DNA of 64,000 bases from NCBI RefSeq assembly GCF_037971845.1, contig NZ_CP150227.1:1488001-1552000 (forward strand), read 5' to 3'. The position numbers and the translations under genes are program-made. This DNA comes from Paenibacillus sp. FSL R5-0766 (lineage in GTDB: Bacteria; Bacillota; Bacilli; Paenibacillales; Paenibacillaceae). Positions 46,144 to 54,925 of the stretch are shown here, one piece after another (the first letter of the stretch is position 1; each line of letters opens with the position of its first letter). Below the pieces are notes generated by a model. It made no database searches, was not told the origin of the DNA, and was given only the letters and a program-made list of their open reading frames with translations.

Positions 46144-49100
46144 ATGGAACAGCAACAGGAAGTTTATTTTAATGCTCTATCCGTGAGTAGATCAGAGAGT
46201 GCGAAAGCCCTTGAGGGATTCGCATTGCGTGGGGTAAAGAACAGTGTGGTTGAGAAATATTCTGATCAAGCGCACTTTATTTACGAGCTACTTCAAAACG
46301 CTGATGACGCTAAAGCAACATCAGCTCGCTTCGAGTTGTTCAAAGACAAACTTATATTCGTCCATAATGGGACACGCCGATTTACGGTCTCAGACCCTGC
46401 CACAGAAGCCCAAGACCTTGAGAACAGGGTGTTGGGTGACATAAATTCTATAACCGCTGTCGGTGGTTCCAATAAAACGGATGAAGCAACCATTGGAAAG
46501 TTTGGTGTAGGGTTTAAGGCGGTATTTCAATACACTGCTACACCGCAAATTTATGACCCTAATATCTTTTTCAAAATCGAACGGTTCATAGTACCGATCT
46601 GTCTAGAAGCCGATTACGATGGAAGAAAAAATGGTGAAACCCTGTTTGTCTTCCCGTTTGACCACGAAAAGCGTAGTGTTGAAGATGCCTATTCCGATAT
46701 TTCGGAAAAACTGCGCTCGCTTGATTACCCGCTTCTTTTTCTGTCTAACCTTAAGGATATATCATTTGAGATATCCGGCATTTTGGGCTTATATGGGAAG
46801 ACCGTTGAGGAAATACATAACATTGATAATACTATCGCCGAGTTTGTAAGCCTCACCCAAAATGACGGAGAGAACCGCGACGACCTCTACGACGATAAGT
46901 TATGGTTGTTCTCCCGTGATAATGATAAAGGGCATACGTACTCTGTCGGCTTCTTTGTTGATGCACAAGGACATCTGATGCCAAAGACACATTACGCTTT
47001 TTGCTTCTTTCCAACAAAGGAAGTTACCGGGTTGAATTTTATACTTCATGCTCCGTTTCTGCTTACCGACAGCCGTGAGGGAATAAGAGCAGGTGTTCAG
47101 CATAATATTGACATGATTGCTTTGCTTTCAAACTTGGCAGCAGACAGTCTTCTATATCTCACGGAAATCGGGCAGAAAATAAAGGTGCCACTGATTGACG
47201 ATAATATTCTCGACATTGTGCCATATGATGAGAGTGGCTTTGTTGATGTTAACAGCAAGAAGACAATATCGTTTAAACCTTTCTATACTGCAATTAAAGA
47301 AGCGTTTAGATGCACGGCAATCATTCCGAGTTTAGACGGATATGTAGCTGCCGGGGATGCATATTGGGCATTTGTACCTCAAATTGCCGAGTTATTTTCA
47401 AATCTTCAACTAGCTCTGTTAAGTAAAAATGAGACGGCTAAGTGGGTGTTCACATCTTTCGGACGTCAGGACACTCGCCGTAAAAATGAAGCACTCACTG
47501 ATTATATTGATTCAATAACCGAAGTCTGGTTAGATGAAGGGAAAATACTCAAAGGTTGGAAGGTCGATTCTGGAACTTCTTATGATGGAATCACACCTGA
47601 GTTCATAGAGTCACAACCGATTGAGTGGCTACATCTTTTCTATAAATGGATTGCAGAGACGAAGGGCAGAACAGAGCTGATTCTAACAAAACCGATTTTT
47701 CTCAATGAGGACGGAAAAGCAGTTGCTGCTTTTGACGTTAAGAAGCAAGCCATATTGTTTCTACCAACTGAAGGCGACAGTGATTACGCGACCATCAATA
47801 ATTCTTTGTTGCATAATGAGGAAACGCTTGCGTTCATAAAGCAACTTGGTATCAGTGAGCCTTCTTTACGGGACGAGATATACAACATTATTCTGCCTGA
47901 ATACAAGAAAGGGGGTGACATTGGTACCAGACCTCATTTCAAAAAGTTCTTCCGATATTATCAGGTGTGTTCTCAGGCGGAGGCAAAGTCTATTCTATCC
48001 TTAATTAAGGAATATAGTTTTGTTTTGTATAAGTCCAAATACGACGAAACTCAGTATCGCGGAATAGCGGAGGGACTTTATTTCCCATTTGAACCTTTGC
48101 AGCAATGGTTTCAACCAAAGTCGGAAACGAAATTCGTTTGTTTTGATGAGTATCTGCAACTTGTCGGCGAAGATAAGAAAGAGGAATTGATCAGTTTTTT
48201 GACGGATCTTGGCGTTAAGGATACACCGAGAATTATTTCCTGTGAATTAAGCTTGCAAGAAGCGAATGAAATTAAGACTGATTGGCCACGTTCAACAGGG
48301 TATCAAATATGGAAAGAGAACTACATTGATGGTTGCAAAGAATTAGTGGAAATCACTGCTAATGAACGAGACTTTGAGAAATCCTGTTTTGTTTGGACTC
48401 AGTTACTTAAATTGGTTGAGTACGGACTTTTAAACGATAACTATTGGTCGCAGGAAAGTGTTTTGTGCGGCAAATACAAATACTACTATTACAGTGAGCG
48501 TACTGAAAAATTCGATTCAACCGAAGCTAATCGACTTCGGACTCAACCATGGCTCGCCAATCGCGAAGGAGAATTCCTATCCGCCAATGAACTGACCGTT
48601 GAAACTCTTCACCTGCAATATGATTTATCAAGCGACGAAGCGGTCGAACTAATCAGGCTTCTAGGAATCAGGGAAGAAGTTGAAGAGACTGAAGAGGATA
48701 AGATTGATATCACCTCTTATGCCGAAACATTAGGCTTGTCAGACGAGGAGCAAAGGCAGGCTCTATTAGAGTATGCCAAGCGCAAAAAAACCGCTGAGGT
48801 TTCTGATGCTGAAGAGGAAGATGAGGACTTGCTCGATGATGAACCGGAAGAAACCACACCTGATCCCAGTCCTACAGTTAAACGCGTCGTAAAGGAAATC
48901 TTGAAACGGGCAACTTCCGCACAAGGAAGGCGGATTATGCAACAAGATGACGATATTGAGGACGCGCCGATTGATGAAGACGATTATTCAAAGCCGTCTG
49001 TCAACATCAGTAAGAAAATTGAAAAAGTTAAGGAACAGGCTGAGCGGGACATTAATGCGATTGCCCGCCTTGAGGATTTAAAGCAGCAGGCGCATGCGGC

Positions 49101-50943
49101 TGAAAAGTATTCATACGGATGGTTCAAAGTCCTTCTTGAGTTGGAGTCGATCAATAGTGGCGAAAATAATGCAAGCAGCAGAGAGGTTTCCATATCGTTC
49201 TCTAAAGTTAAGCTTGAGGAAGGTACATCTAGAACCTTAATCTTAAAGCATCCGAACCGCTATATCCCTCAGTCCATGGAAGACCTTGCGGATATTCCAC
49301 TTGAATTGCATTTTGAAAATCATCCTATGGTCAAAGTTGCAATTGAAGTTGTGAATGTAAAGTCATACACTTTACGGGTGAAACTGAGGACGAACGCTCA
49401 AATAGAAGGGGTTGATTTATCACTCGTCAAAGAAGCAAGAATCGTCGCAAAGAACCCTGTATTCCTACTAGAGGAATTGCGAAAAGCATTCAATAAACTC
49501 GGCTTCGAAGACGACTATGATATGAAAGGCAACCTATGCGAAAATATTGAGTTCGTTTTCGGTCCTCCCGGCACAGGGAAAACAACGCATCTGGCGAGAG
49601 AGGTTATTCTACCCATTATGAGGGAAGTCGAGAATTTGAAAGTTCTTGTTTTAACTCCAACAAATAAAGCGGCAGATGTCCTTGTACGGCGTATTATGGA
49701 AATTAAGGACGCAGATCATAGTTACTGTGACTGGCTTGTTCGTTTTGGAGCAACGAACGACAGCATCATTGAGCAGAGCGGTGTTTTTCGTGACAAGAAC
49801 TTCGATATTCGTACGTTGTCAAGAAATGTTACTGTCTCGACGATCGCCCGTTTTCCGTACGATTACTTTCTGCCAGACGAAAGCACTAGGCTTCATTTGA
49901 GTGAACTAAAGTGGGATTATATTATCATTGACGAAGCATCTATGATTCCATTGGTCAACATCGTTTTCCCGCTTTATAAGAAGACACCTGTGAAATTTAT
50001 TATTGCGGGAGACCCGTTCCAAATAGAGCCTATCACTAGTGTAGATCTCTGGAAGAATGAAAATATATACACTATGGTGGAACTCAAATCGTTCACCGAA
50101 CCCACAACGGTACCTCACTCATACAATGTTGAACTCCTGACTACTCAATACAGGAGCATACCAGCAATAGGAGAGGTGTTCAGTCGGTTCGCATATGACG
50201 GAGTATTAAAGCACAACCGCACTACTGAAAGTCAACGATCACTGCCTATTGGTGATTTTATTGATATTAAACCTTTAAACATTATCAAGTTCCCTATTAG
50301 TAAATATGAGAGTATTTATAGGCCTAAGCAGTTACAAAGCAAAAGCAACTATCAGGTGTATTCGGCTCTATTTGCCTTTGAATTTGTAAAGTATCTATCA
50401 TCGATTGTCGAACTTATGAAAGATGATAAGATGTTCCGAATTGGGCTAATAGCTCCGTATCGGGCGCAGTCGGACTTGATTGATAAACTGATGGCTGCAA
50501 CTACCTTGCCGAAAAATATTGATATTCAGGTCGGCACGATACACGGCTTCCAAGGCGACGAGTGTGACATCATCATTGCACTGTTTAACCCTCCCCCGTT
50601 CATCTCGACTTCAAAGGAGATGTTTCTCAACAAGATTAACATCATAAACGTCTCCATTAGCCGTGCGAGGGATTACTTGTTTGTGATTATGCCTGATGAT
50701 AACACAGAAAATGTGGGCAATCTCACTTTGATTAAAAAAGTTGAAAGGCTGTTCAAAGAGCAGCCGGACTGGACTGAACAGCAGTCTCCTGCAATAGAAG
50801 AATTGATTTTCGGGAGCAAGAGCTATCTTGAGGATAATTCGTTCTCAACAAGCCATCAGTTAATAAATGTGTATGGGAAGCCTGAAAAACGATATGAGGT
50901 TAGAAGCGAAGATAATGCTGTGGATGTTCAAATACATGAATAA
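46144..50943 (+). CDS. Sacsin/HSP90-like ATPase fused to UPF1-like SF1 helicase
   Basis: A 1599-residue protein; the ATG at 46144 is 8 bases from GAGG. The N-terminus is a GHKL ATPase of the sacsin/NOV type: FIYELLQNADDA (N-box, residue ~45), VHNG, and IGKFGVGFKAVFQ (~118). A large region without known domains follows; near residues 880-960 there is a very acidic linker (EEEDEDLLDDEPEE). The C-terminal ~470 residues are an SF1B helicase: Walker A FGPPGTGKTT (~1139), LVLTPTNKAADVLVRRI, DEAS box DYIIIDEASMIP, FIIAGDPFQIEPI, TTQYRSIPAIG, VGTIHGFQGDECDII and NVSISRARDYLFV. Order of motifs fits UPF1-like helicases acting on DNA or RNA. No nuclease domain is seen. It is the last large gene of the island and the likely effector or sensor partner of the two GTPases. 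Confidence 0.85.
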   Translation: MEQQQEVYFNALSVSRSESAKALEGFALRGVKNSVVEKYSDQAHFIYELLQNADDAKATSARFELFKDKLIFVHNGTRRFTVSDPATEAQDLENRVLGDINSITAVGGSNKTDEATIGKFGVGFKAVFQYTATPQIYDPNIFFKIERFIVPICLEADYDGRKNGETLFVFPFDHEKRSVEDAYSDISEKLRSLDYPLLFLSNLKDISFEISGILGLYGKTVEEIHNIDNTIAEFVSLTQNDGENRDDLYDDKLWLFSRDNDKGHTYSVGFFVDAQGHLMPKTHYAFCFFPTKEVTGLNFILHAPFLLTDSREGIRAGVQHNIDMIALLSNLAADSLLYLTEIGQKIKVPLIDDNILDIVPYDESGFVDVNSKKTISFKPFYTAIKEAFRCTAIIPSLDGYVAAGDAYWAFVPQIAELFSNLQLALLSKNETAKWVFTSFGRQDTRRKNEALTDYIDSITEVWLDEGKILKGWKVDSGTSYDGITPEFIESQPIEWLHLFYKWIAETKGRTELILTKPIFLNEDGKAVAAFDVKKQAILFLPTEGDSDYATINNSLLHNEETLAFIKQLGISEPSLRDEIYNIILPEYKKGGDIGTRPHFKKFFRYYQVCSQAEAKSILSLIKEYSFVLYKSKYDETQYRGIAEGLYFPFEPLQQWFQPKSETKFVCFDEYLQLVGEDKKEELISFLTDLGVKDTPRIISCELSLQEANEIKTDWPRSTGYQIWKENYIDGCKELVEITANERDFEKSCFVWTQLLKLVEYGLLNDNYWSQESVLCGKYKYYYYSERTEKFDSTEANRLRTQPWLANREGEFLSANELTVETLHLQYDLSSDEAVELIRLLGIREEVEETEEDKIDITSYAETLGLSDEEQRQALLEYAKRKKTAEVSDAEEEDEDLLDDEPEETTPDPSPTVKRVVKEILKRATSAQGRRIMQQDDDIEDAPIDEDDYSKPSVNISKKIEKVKEQAERDINAIARLEDLKQQAHAAEKYSYGWFKVLLELESINSGENNASSREVSISFSKVKLEEGTSRTLILKHPNRYIPQSMEDLADIPLELHFENHPMVKVAIEVVNVKSYTLRVKLRTNAQIEGVDLSLVKEARIVAKNPVFLLEELRKAFNKLGFEDDYDMKGNLCENIEFVFGPPGTGKTTHLAREVILPIMREVENLKVLVLTPTNKAADVLVRRIMEIKDADHSYCDWLVRFGATNDSIIEQSGVFRDKNFDIRTLSRNVTVSTIARFPYDYFLPDESTRLHLSELKWDYIIIDEASMIPLVNIVFPLYKKTPVKFIIAGDPFQIEPITSVDLWKNENIYTMVELKSFTEPTTVPHSYNVELLTTQYRSIPAIGEVFSRFAYDGVLKHNRTTESQRSLPIGDFIDIKPLNIIKFPISKYESIYRPKQLQSKSNYQVYSALFAFEFVKYLSSIVELMKDDKMFRIGLIAPYRAQSDLIDKLMAATTLPKNIDIQVGTIHGFQGDECDIIIALFNPPPFISTSKEMFLNKINIINVSISRARDYLFVIMPDDNTENVGNLTLIKKVERLFKEQPDWTEQQSPAIEELIFGSKSYLEDNSFSTSHQLINVYGKPEKRYEVRSEDNAVDVQIHE

Positions 50944-50962
50944 TGGAAGGTGAAGTAACAAG

Positions 50963-51052
50963 ATGAGTATCAATCATAATAGATACTGTTATGTTTTAAA
51001 TCGTGAACCAAGTGGTATAATGGTAACAAGGATTTCATTAGTGGCAGGTTAA
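50963..51052 (+). CDS. Possible 29-residue peptide downstream of the helicase
   Basis: An ATG at 50963, preceded by GGAAGGTG and 20 bases after the helicase stop, opens a 29-codon frame ending TAA at 51050-51052. The peptide begins SINHNRYCYVLN. It resembles no known family and could be the stump of a gene cut at the island end. Only the ribosome site and placement support it. Confidence 0.25.
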   Translation: MSINHNRYCYVLNREPSGIMVTRISLVAG

Positions 51053-51061
51053 GAAGCGGAT

Positions 51062-51088
51062 GGGAACCCAACCGCCTATGTTCCCGCA
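51062..51088 (+). repeat. Second copy of the GGGAA/TTCCC hairpin motif
   Basis: A 27-base hairpin with arms GGGAAC and GTTCCC, identical in 21 of 27 positions to 45948-45974, including the 11-base end ATGTTCCCGCA. The two copies flank the 1599-residue ATPase-helicase gene. Confidence 0.5.
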
Positions 51089-51115
51089 CATGACACATTC
51101 ACCTGAGTAATTCAA

Positions 51116-51134
51116 TGCCCACATTTTGCCCACA
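51116..51134 (+). repeat. Right arm-type repeat of the island
   Basis: Exact second copy of the 19-bp repeat at 39273-39291 (tandem TGCCCACA units). A further related ACCCACACA follows at about 51141-51149. Confidence 0.6.
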
Positions 51135-51245
51135 AACTCTACCCACACATCTTACTAACACGGATTTATCGAACCAATTTTTCAAGAAAACCGGATAAAA
51201 TCGTCACAAATAGACTCAAAAAACACATAAAAAAGCCTTTGTCTC

Positions 51246-51264
51246 ATGGGCGGCATGATGTAAT
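51246..51264 (+). repeat. Right direct repeat (attR-like), copy of groEL 3' end
   Basis: Exact 19-bp copy of the groEL end at 39202-39220, lying in non-coding DNA. The bases on each side differ from those at groEL. It marks the right edge of the island. Confidence 0.75.
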
Positions 51265-51630
51265 TAGCCCCATAAATACCTTAGTATATAAGGGTTTACA
51301 GGGTTCTTGAGTGCTCCGTTGTCACAGATTGGTTAGCGTTTATATAATTAGAGGCTTTTCACGAGTTCTCCGAACTTGTGAGAAGCCTCTTTTAAGAGTT
51401 TTGGTCACATGCAAATAGACACCTTAGTGAATTCGGGATCTAAAGACCCTTGGATTTTCTAAGGTGTCTTTATATTAAATATTCAATGAAGAGATAGCCT
51501 AGGTATTTAAATTGAGTTATCGGATGATGTTTTTACTGTGGACGAATTGAACAAGCTACAAAACGTATTGGCTTCTGAAACTCAGGCTATATGCTTGTTG
51601 CCAAGGATGCGTTGTAATCTGTAGGTTAAA
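51265..51630. other. Island-border non-coding region with two hairpins
   Basis: Two hairpins are visible. GAGGCTTTTCACGAGTTC (51351-51368) pairs with GAACTTGTGAGAAGCCTC (51372-51389) and is followed by TTTT, a good terminator. GACACCTTAG (51418-51427) pairs with CTAAGGTGTC (51459-51468) and is followed by TTTATATT, resembling the second hairpin after groEL. About 51511-51600 holds a short frame (VFTVDELNKLQNVLASE) that looks like a gene scrap. Nothing else is recognised. Confidence 0.5.
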
Positions 51631-51634
51631 TTCA

Positions 51635-51679
51635 TAAAAAAAGCGGCGCAGGGAGTATGATATGCTCCCTTATGCCGCT
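51635..51679 (-). terminator. Terminator of the SLH gene
   Basis: On the minus strand AGCGGCATAAGGGAG pairs with CTCCCTGCGCCGCT and is followed by seven T residues. Confidence 0.85.
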
Positions 51680-51726
51680 ATGTTTCTAGTTATTATATTA
51701 GGTTATCTTCTGAATATCCACTCGGT

Positions 51727-53774
51727 TTAGCTCAGTGAATCTAGTAGTGATTTCACCTGCGGATCAAGATTCAGTGTGTTCAAAATGATCTCAAGCGCTT
51801 CTGCGCGAGTGGCATTGCCTTTAGGATCGAATCGATCCTTTCCTTTGCCATTGACGATGCCCACTTGCGCTGCCGTTTGAATTTCGTTCGCTACGTAAGA
51901 ACGACTCAGATCCGTGAAATGACCTTTGGATGTATCTTTAGTCATCGTATTCAGGTTAGCGATGCTAGATAAAAGAATGACCATTTTTTCACGTGTAATC
52001 GTCTTCTCAGGTATGAACGTCCCACCCTCATAGCCTTGGATTACTCCTGCAGCGGCAAGGTTCATAATTACGTCTTTCGCCCAGTGCTTGTCTAGATCGT
52101 TAAATGTTACGTTGTTACTGTTGTCAGCTTGGATGTTGAATGCGCGACTTAGCATCGTGGCGAATTCGGCGTGCGTTATATTCCCGTTCGGTCTAAATGT
52201 GTCGTCTTCATAGCCGCTAATCAACTGCACCTTCAAGAAGGTATTGATCGTTTGTTTCGCCCAGTGTCCATGAGTATCCGCAAAATCAGTTGTCGTATTA
52301 GCAGTATTTGCTGCTGAGACTTGGGCAGCGAGCTTCTCGACCAGGCTAGCGCGATTCACAATGTTACTGTTAAATACTTCAACTACAGGTTGCTGCGTTG
52401 GCTTAGGAGTTGGCTCAGGTGTCGGTTCAGGTTCTGGTGAACCTGTAAAGATTGGACTCGATGTGCCTCCGCCGCCAGAAGTTACAGTTGCGGCAAATAC
52501 ATACGACAGCGTAACCGTTTCGCCCGTGTTGCTTGTTACTGTAGCAGCCTTGCCGTTAATCATTCCTGTCGTATGCGTAGCTGCAAAAACATAACCGCTA
52601 TTCGCCGTTAGCGTCACAGTAGCGGTGTATGCGGTACTCCCTGCGAATGTAACTGCCATTGGACTCCATGTTACAGTGCTTGCCGTGAAGTTCGCTGTGC
52701 CAACCGTTGCTGTCGTACTCGGTGCAGCTCCCGTTACTGGGGCAGTGACAGAGATTTCCGCATCCCGCTGCCAATTCGGCAAATGTATACGACAGCGTAA
52801 CCGCTTCGCCCGTGTTATCAGTCACTGCAGCAGCCTTGCCGTTAATCGTTGTGTCGTAAGCATAGCTGCGAAAACATAACCGCTATTCGCCGTTAGAGTA
52901 ACAGTAGCCGTGTAGGCCGTACTCCCTGCGAAAGCTTCTTCATCTGGACTCCATGTTACGGTTCTCGCCGTGAAGTTCGCTGTACCAACCGTTGCTGTCG
53001 TACTCGGCGTAGCTCCCGTTACAGGGGCAGTGACTGTAATCGGTGCGCTTGTAATAAATTCAATAGAGCGTAATTGGACGTAAGAAAATCCTCTGAATGT
53101 GGTAACATCACCGTTAAAACTGCCGCTCCCCGTCATCGTGCTAGGCGCACTATTGGTGGTATTCGTCCAATATGCGTATGATCCACTGACACTAAGCGAA
53201 TCCAAACGACCAATAGAGCCACTCACGATTCCTGCGCCACCATCACTACCAGTTGCTTTAATATCGCCACCAGTTATCGTAATCGTACCACCAGTACTCC
53301 ATTTGCCGCCTCCGATCCCTGCGCTACCCTCATGCCCAGAGGCTCTAATGTCCCAGATCCAGTAGATTGTGCATAAATCGTCAAGAGGTTGTTATTAGAA
53401 ACATCAATTCCTTGAGGTGCCTCTACATCACTGCCATCCTCAAGGATAATATGAACATCGCCCGTTATGTTAATCCTATTAGATAAGCTCCATGCACCAC
53501 TAAACAAATACCAGCCGCTTGCAAGTGTAGAGTTATTCAAATCAGATGCATCATGGATGACCGCTACATTCTCGTTTGTTTGTAGATCGCCATTCTGGTC
53601 TAGATACGTTACCCCCGTATTCGCCGATACTGTCGATGTTCCCGCCGGAAGAAGTGAAACAACCAATGCGGCAATGAGTAACATCCGAACGAACGACATC
53701 CATCCTCTTACCTGTCTTCTCGAACTAAACCGCCATGCTTGTGTCTTGATGCCTCTGCCTCTCATTTCAAACAC
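51727..53774 (-). pseudogene. SLH-domain surface protein, frameshifted
   Basis: The gene begins at 53774 with a long signal peptide (MLLIAALVVSLLPAGTSTVSA) and a right-handed repeat region (GDVHIILEDGSDVEAPQGID). It then carries repeated ~75-residue modules (APVTGATPSTTATVGTANF, TATVTLTANSGYVFAA) and ends with three SLH domains: DFADTHGHWAKQTINTFLK, TFNDLDKHWAKDVIMNLAA and a third, HFTDLSRSYVANEIQTAAQ. SLH domains bind pyruvylated wall polymer. The frame breaks near 53330, 52850 and 52780; homologous residues continue in another frame each time, so no full protein is made unless these are sequencing errors. A Pro/Glu/Thr-rich linker precedes the SLH part. Confidence 0.8.
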
Positions 53775-54224
53775 CCTCCATCTAAAAAATAGTAACGATT
53801 AATAATTTCTTTTCATAGCTTCTTCCTAAAATATGTAGAATTATATCATTTTAATTATCATGAGTTTATCATAGAAAACGATCTCATCAAGGAAATATAA
53901 AGAAAACTTTAAATTTCATGGTTTGGGGGAGGAGAGTCCTGATCTTTGCTGGTCGCTAGAGGTACATGGCAAGCGTAATCTTAAAGTTTTCGTTATATGG
54001 GAGGTGGTTCTTCCCTACATTGCAAGTTAATATTGATCGGTCGTTTAACATTCCAGATGGTGTTGACCCGAATAATGGTGAAAAAATGGATGTAAGTCAC
54101 TTATCTGATGATACAGGGAATTCTAATAGCTCTGTATTTGATGCAATCAGAACAGCTATCTAGTCCAATATTTTTTGTTAGTGAGAATTAGAGAAACAAC
54201 GAGCGAAGTATTATCACTTATTAA
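53775..54224. other. Intergenic region after the SLH gene
   Basis: AT-rich DNA. It contains a 65-codon frame (53966-54163, starting MASVILKFSLYGRW) preceded by AGAGGT. I do not recognise the product, and it may be non-coding or a gene remnant. No clear promoter, repeat or RNA is seen. Confidence 0.35.
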
Positions 54225-54562
54225 ATGAGACTAGAGGTGAAAATTCCAAATGGTATAATTGGTTTAGATGACTCTCAACAAATGGCTGAGAAGTTAAACG
54301 TGTTACTAGATCAAGCAGAGCAAATAGCAAGAACTGGTTTGGCAAAATGTGACGGACATTCAGAGAGACTGGTATACTTAATGACTTTCAGATATCCCAA
54401 TATTACAGCAGTACAGGCCGCGGAACATGTTGATATTGCAGCTTCAACAGCAAGAAGAACTTTGAATGCCTTAGCTGAAAAAGAACTGGTAATAAAGATC
54501 CAGCACAAAAAAGAAATGTCGAATATTTTAACTATGATGTATTAGGTTTATTCGATAAATAA
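54225..54562 (+). pseudogene. Frameshifted winged-helix fragment (Fic-type C-terminus)
   Basis: The frame opens directly after a stop codon at 54222 and encodes a helix-turn-helix segment (NITAVQAAEHVDIAASTARR, then TLNALAEKELVIK) like the C-terminal winged helix of Fic-family proteins. Near 54495 the visible frame drifts into IQHKKEMSNI. The next frame instead continues as DPAQKRNVEYFNYDVLGLF and ends at 54560-54562, which fits the family. One A appears to be lost in an A run. The catalytic Fic part is absent, so this is a remnant. Confidence 0.6.
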
Positions 54563-54601
54563 TAATAAAAATACACAACTGAATTGAGGAGGGAAATGAT
54601 T

Positions 54602-54838
54602 TTGAGAAAGGGTACGAAGTGGGTATTATGGATTCTGGGCTTGATGCTCGCTGCAGTTTTCATCAACTTCTATATGAATCTATATAGCTTTGCTTATGCG
54701 CTGATTACCGTGCTTTTACTTGCCTTTATGGGGTGGGGATTCTTAGCAAAGTTAAAAAACGACGTTCGTCAGCATGAAGATTATCATCGAAGAGAACATC
54801 AATCTGCGATCGATGACATCGATAGATACACCAGGTAG
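54602..54838 (+). CDS. Small membrane protein
   Basis: About 78 residues with two adjacent hydrophobic segments (VLWILGLMLAAVFINFYM and AYALITVLLLAFMGWGFLAK) and a charged, histidine-containing C-terminal tail (RQHEDYHRREHQ). Start TTG at 54602 is 9 bases from GGAGG; ATG at 54596 is closer. Function unknown. Confidence 0.55.
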   Translation: MRKGTKWVLWILGLMLAAVFINFYMNLYSFAYALITVLLLAFMGWGFLAKLKNDVRQHEDYHRREHQSAIDDIDRYTR

Positions 54839-54925
54839 AATTCAACGAACGTATCATATTTAGCAGATAGCATCGATGATACGTTATAAGCAACTTGCAC
54901 TGAAATGATTTATGGCTCCCTAAAG

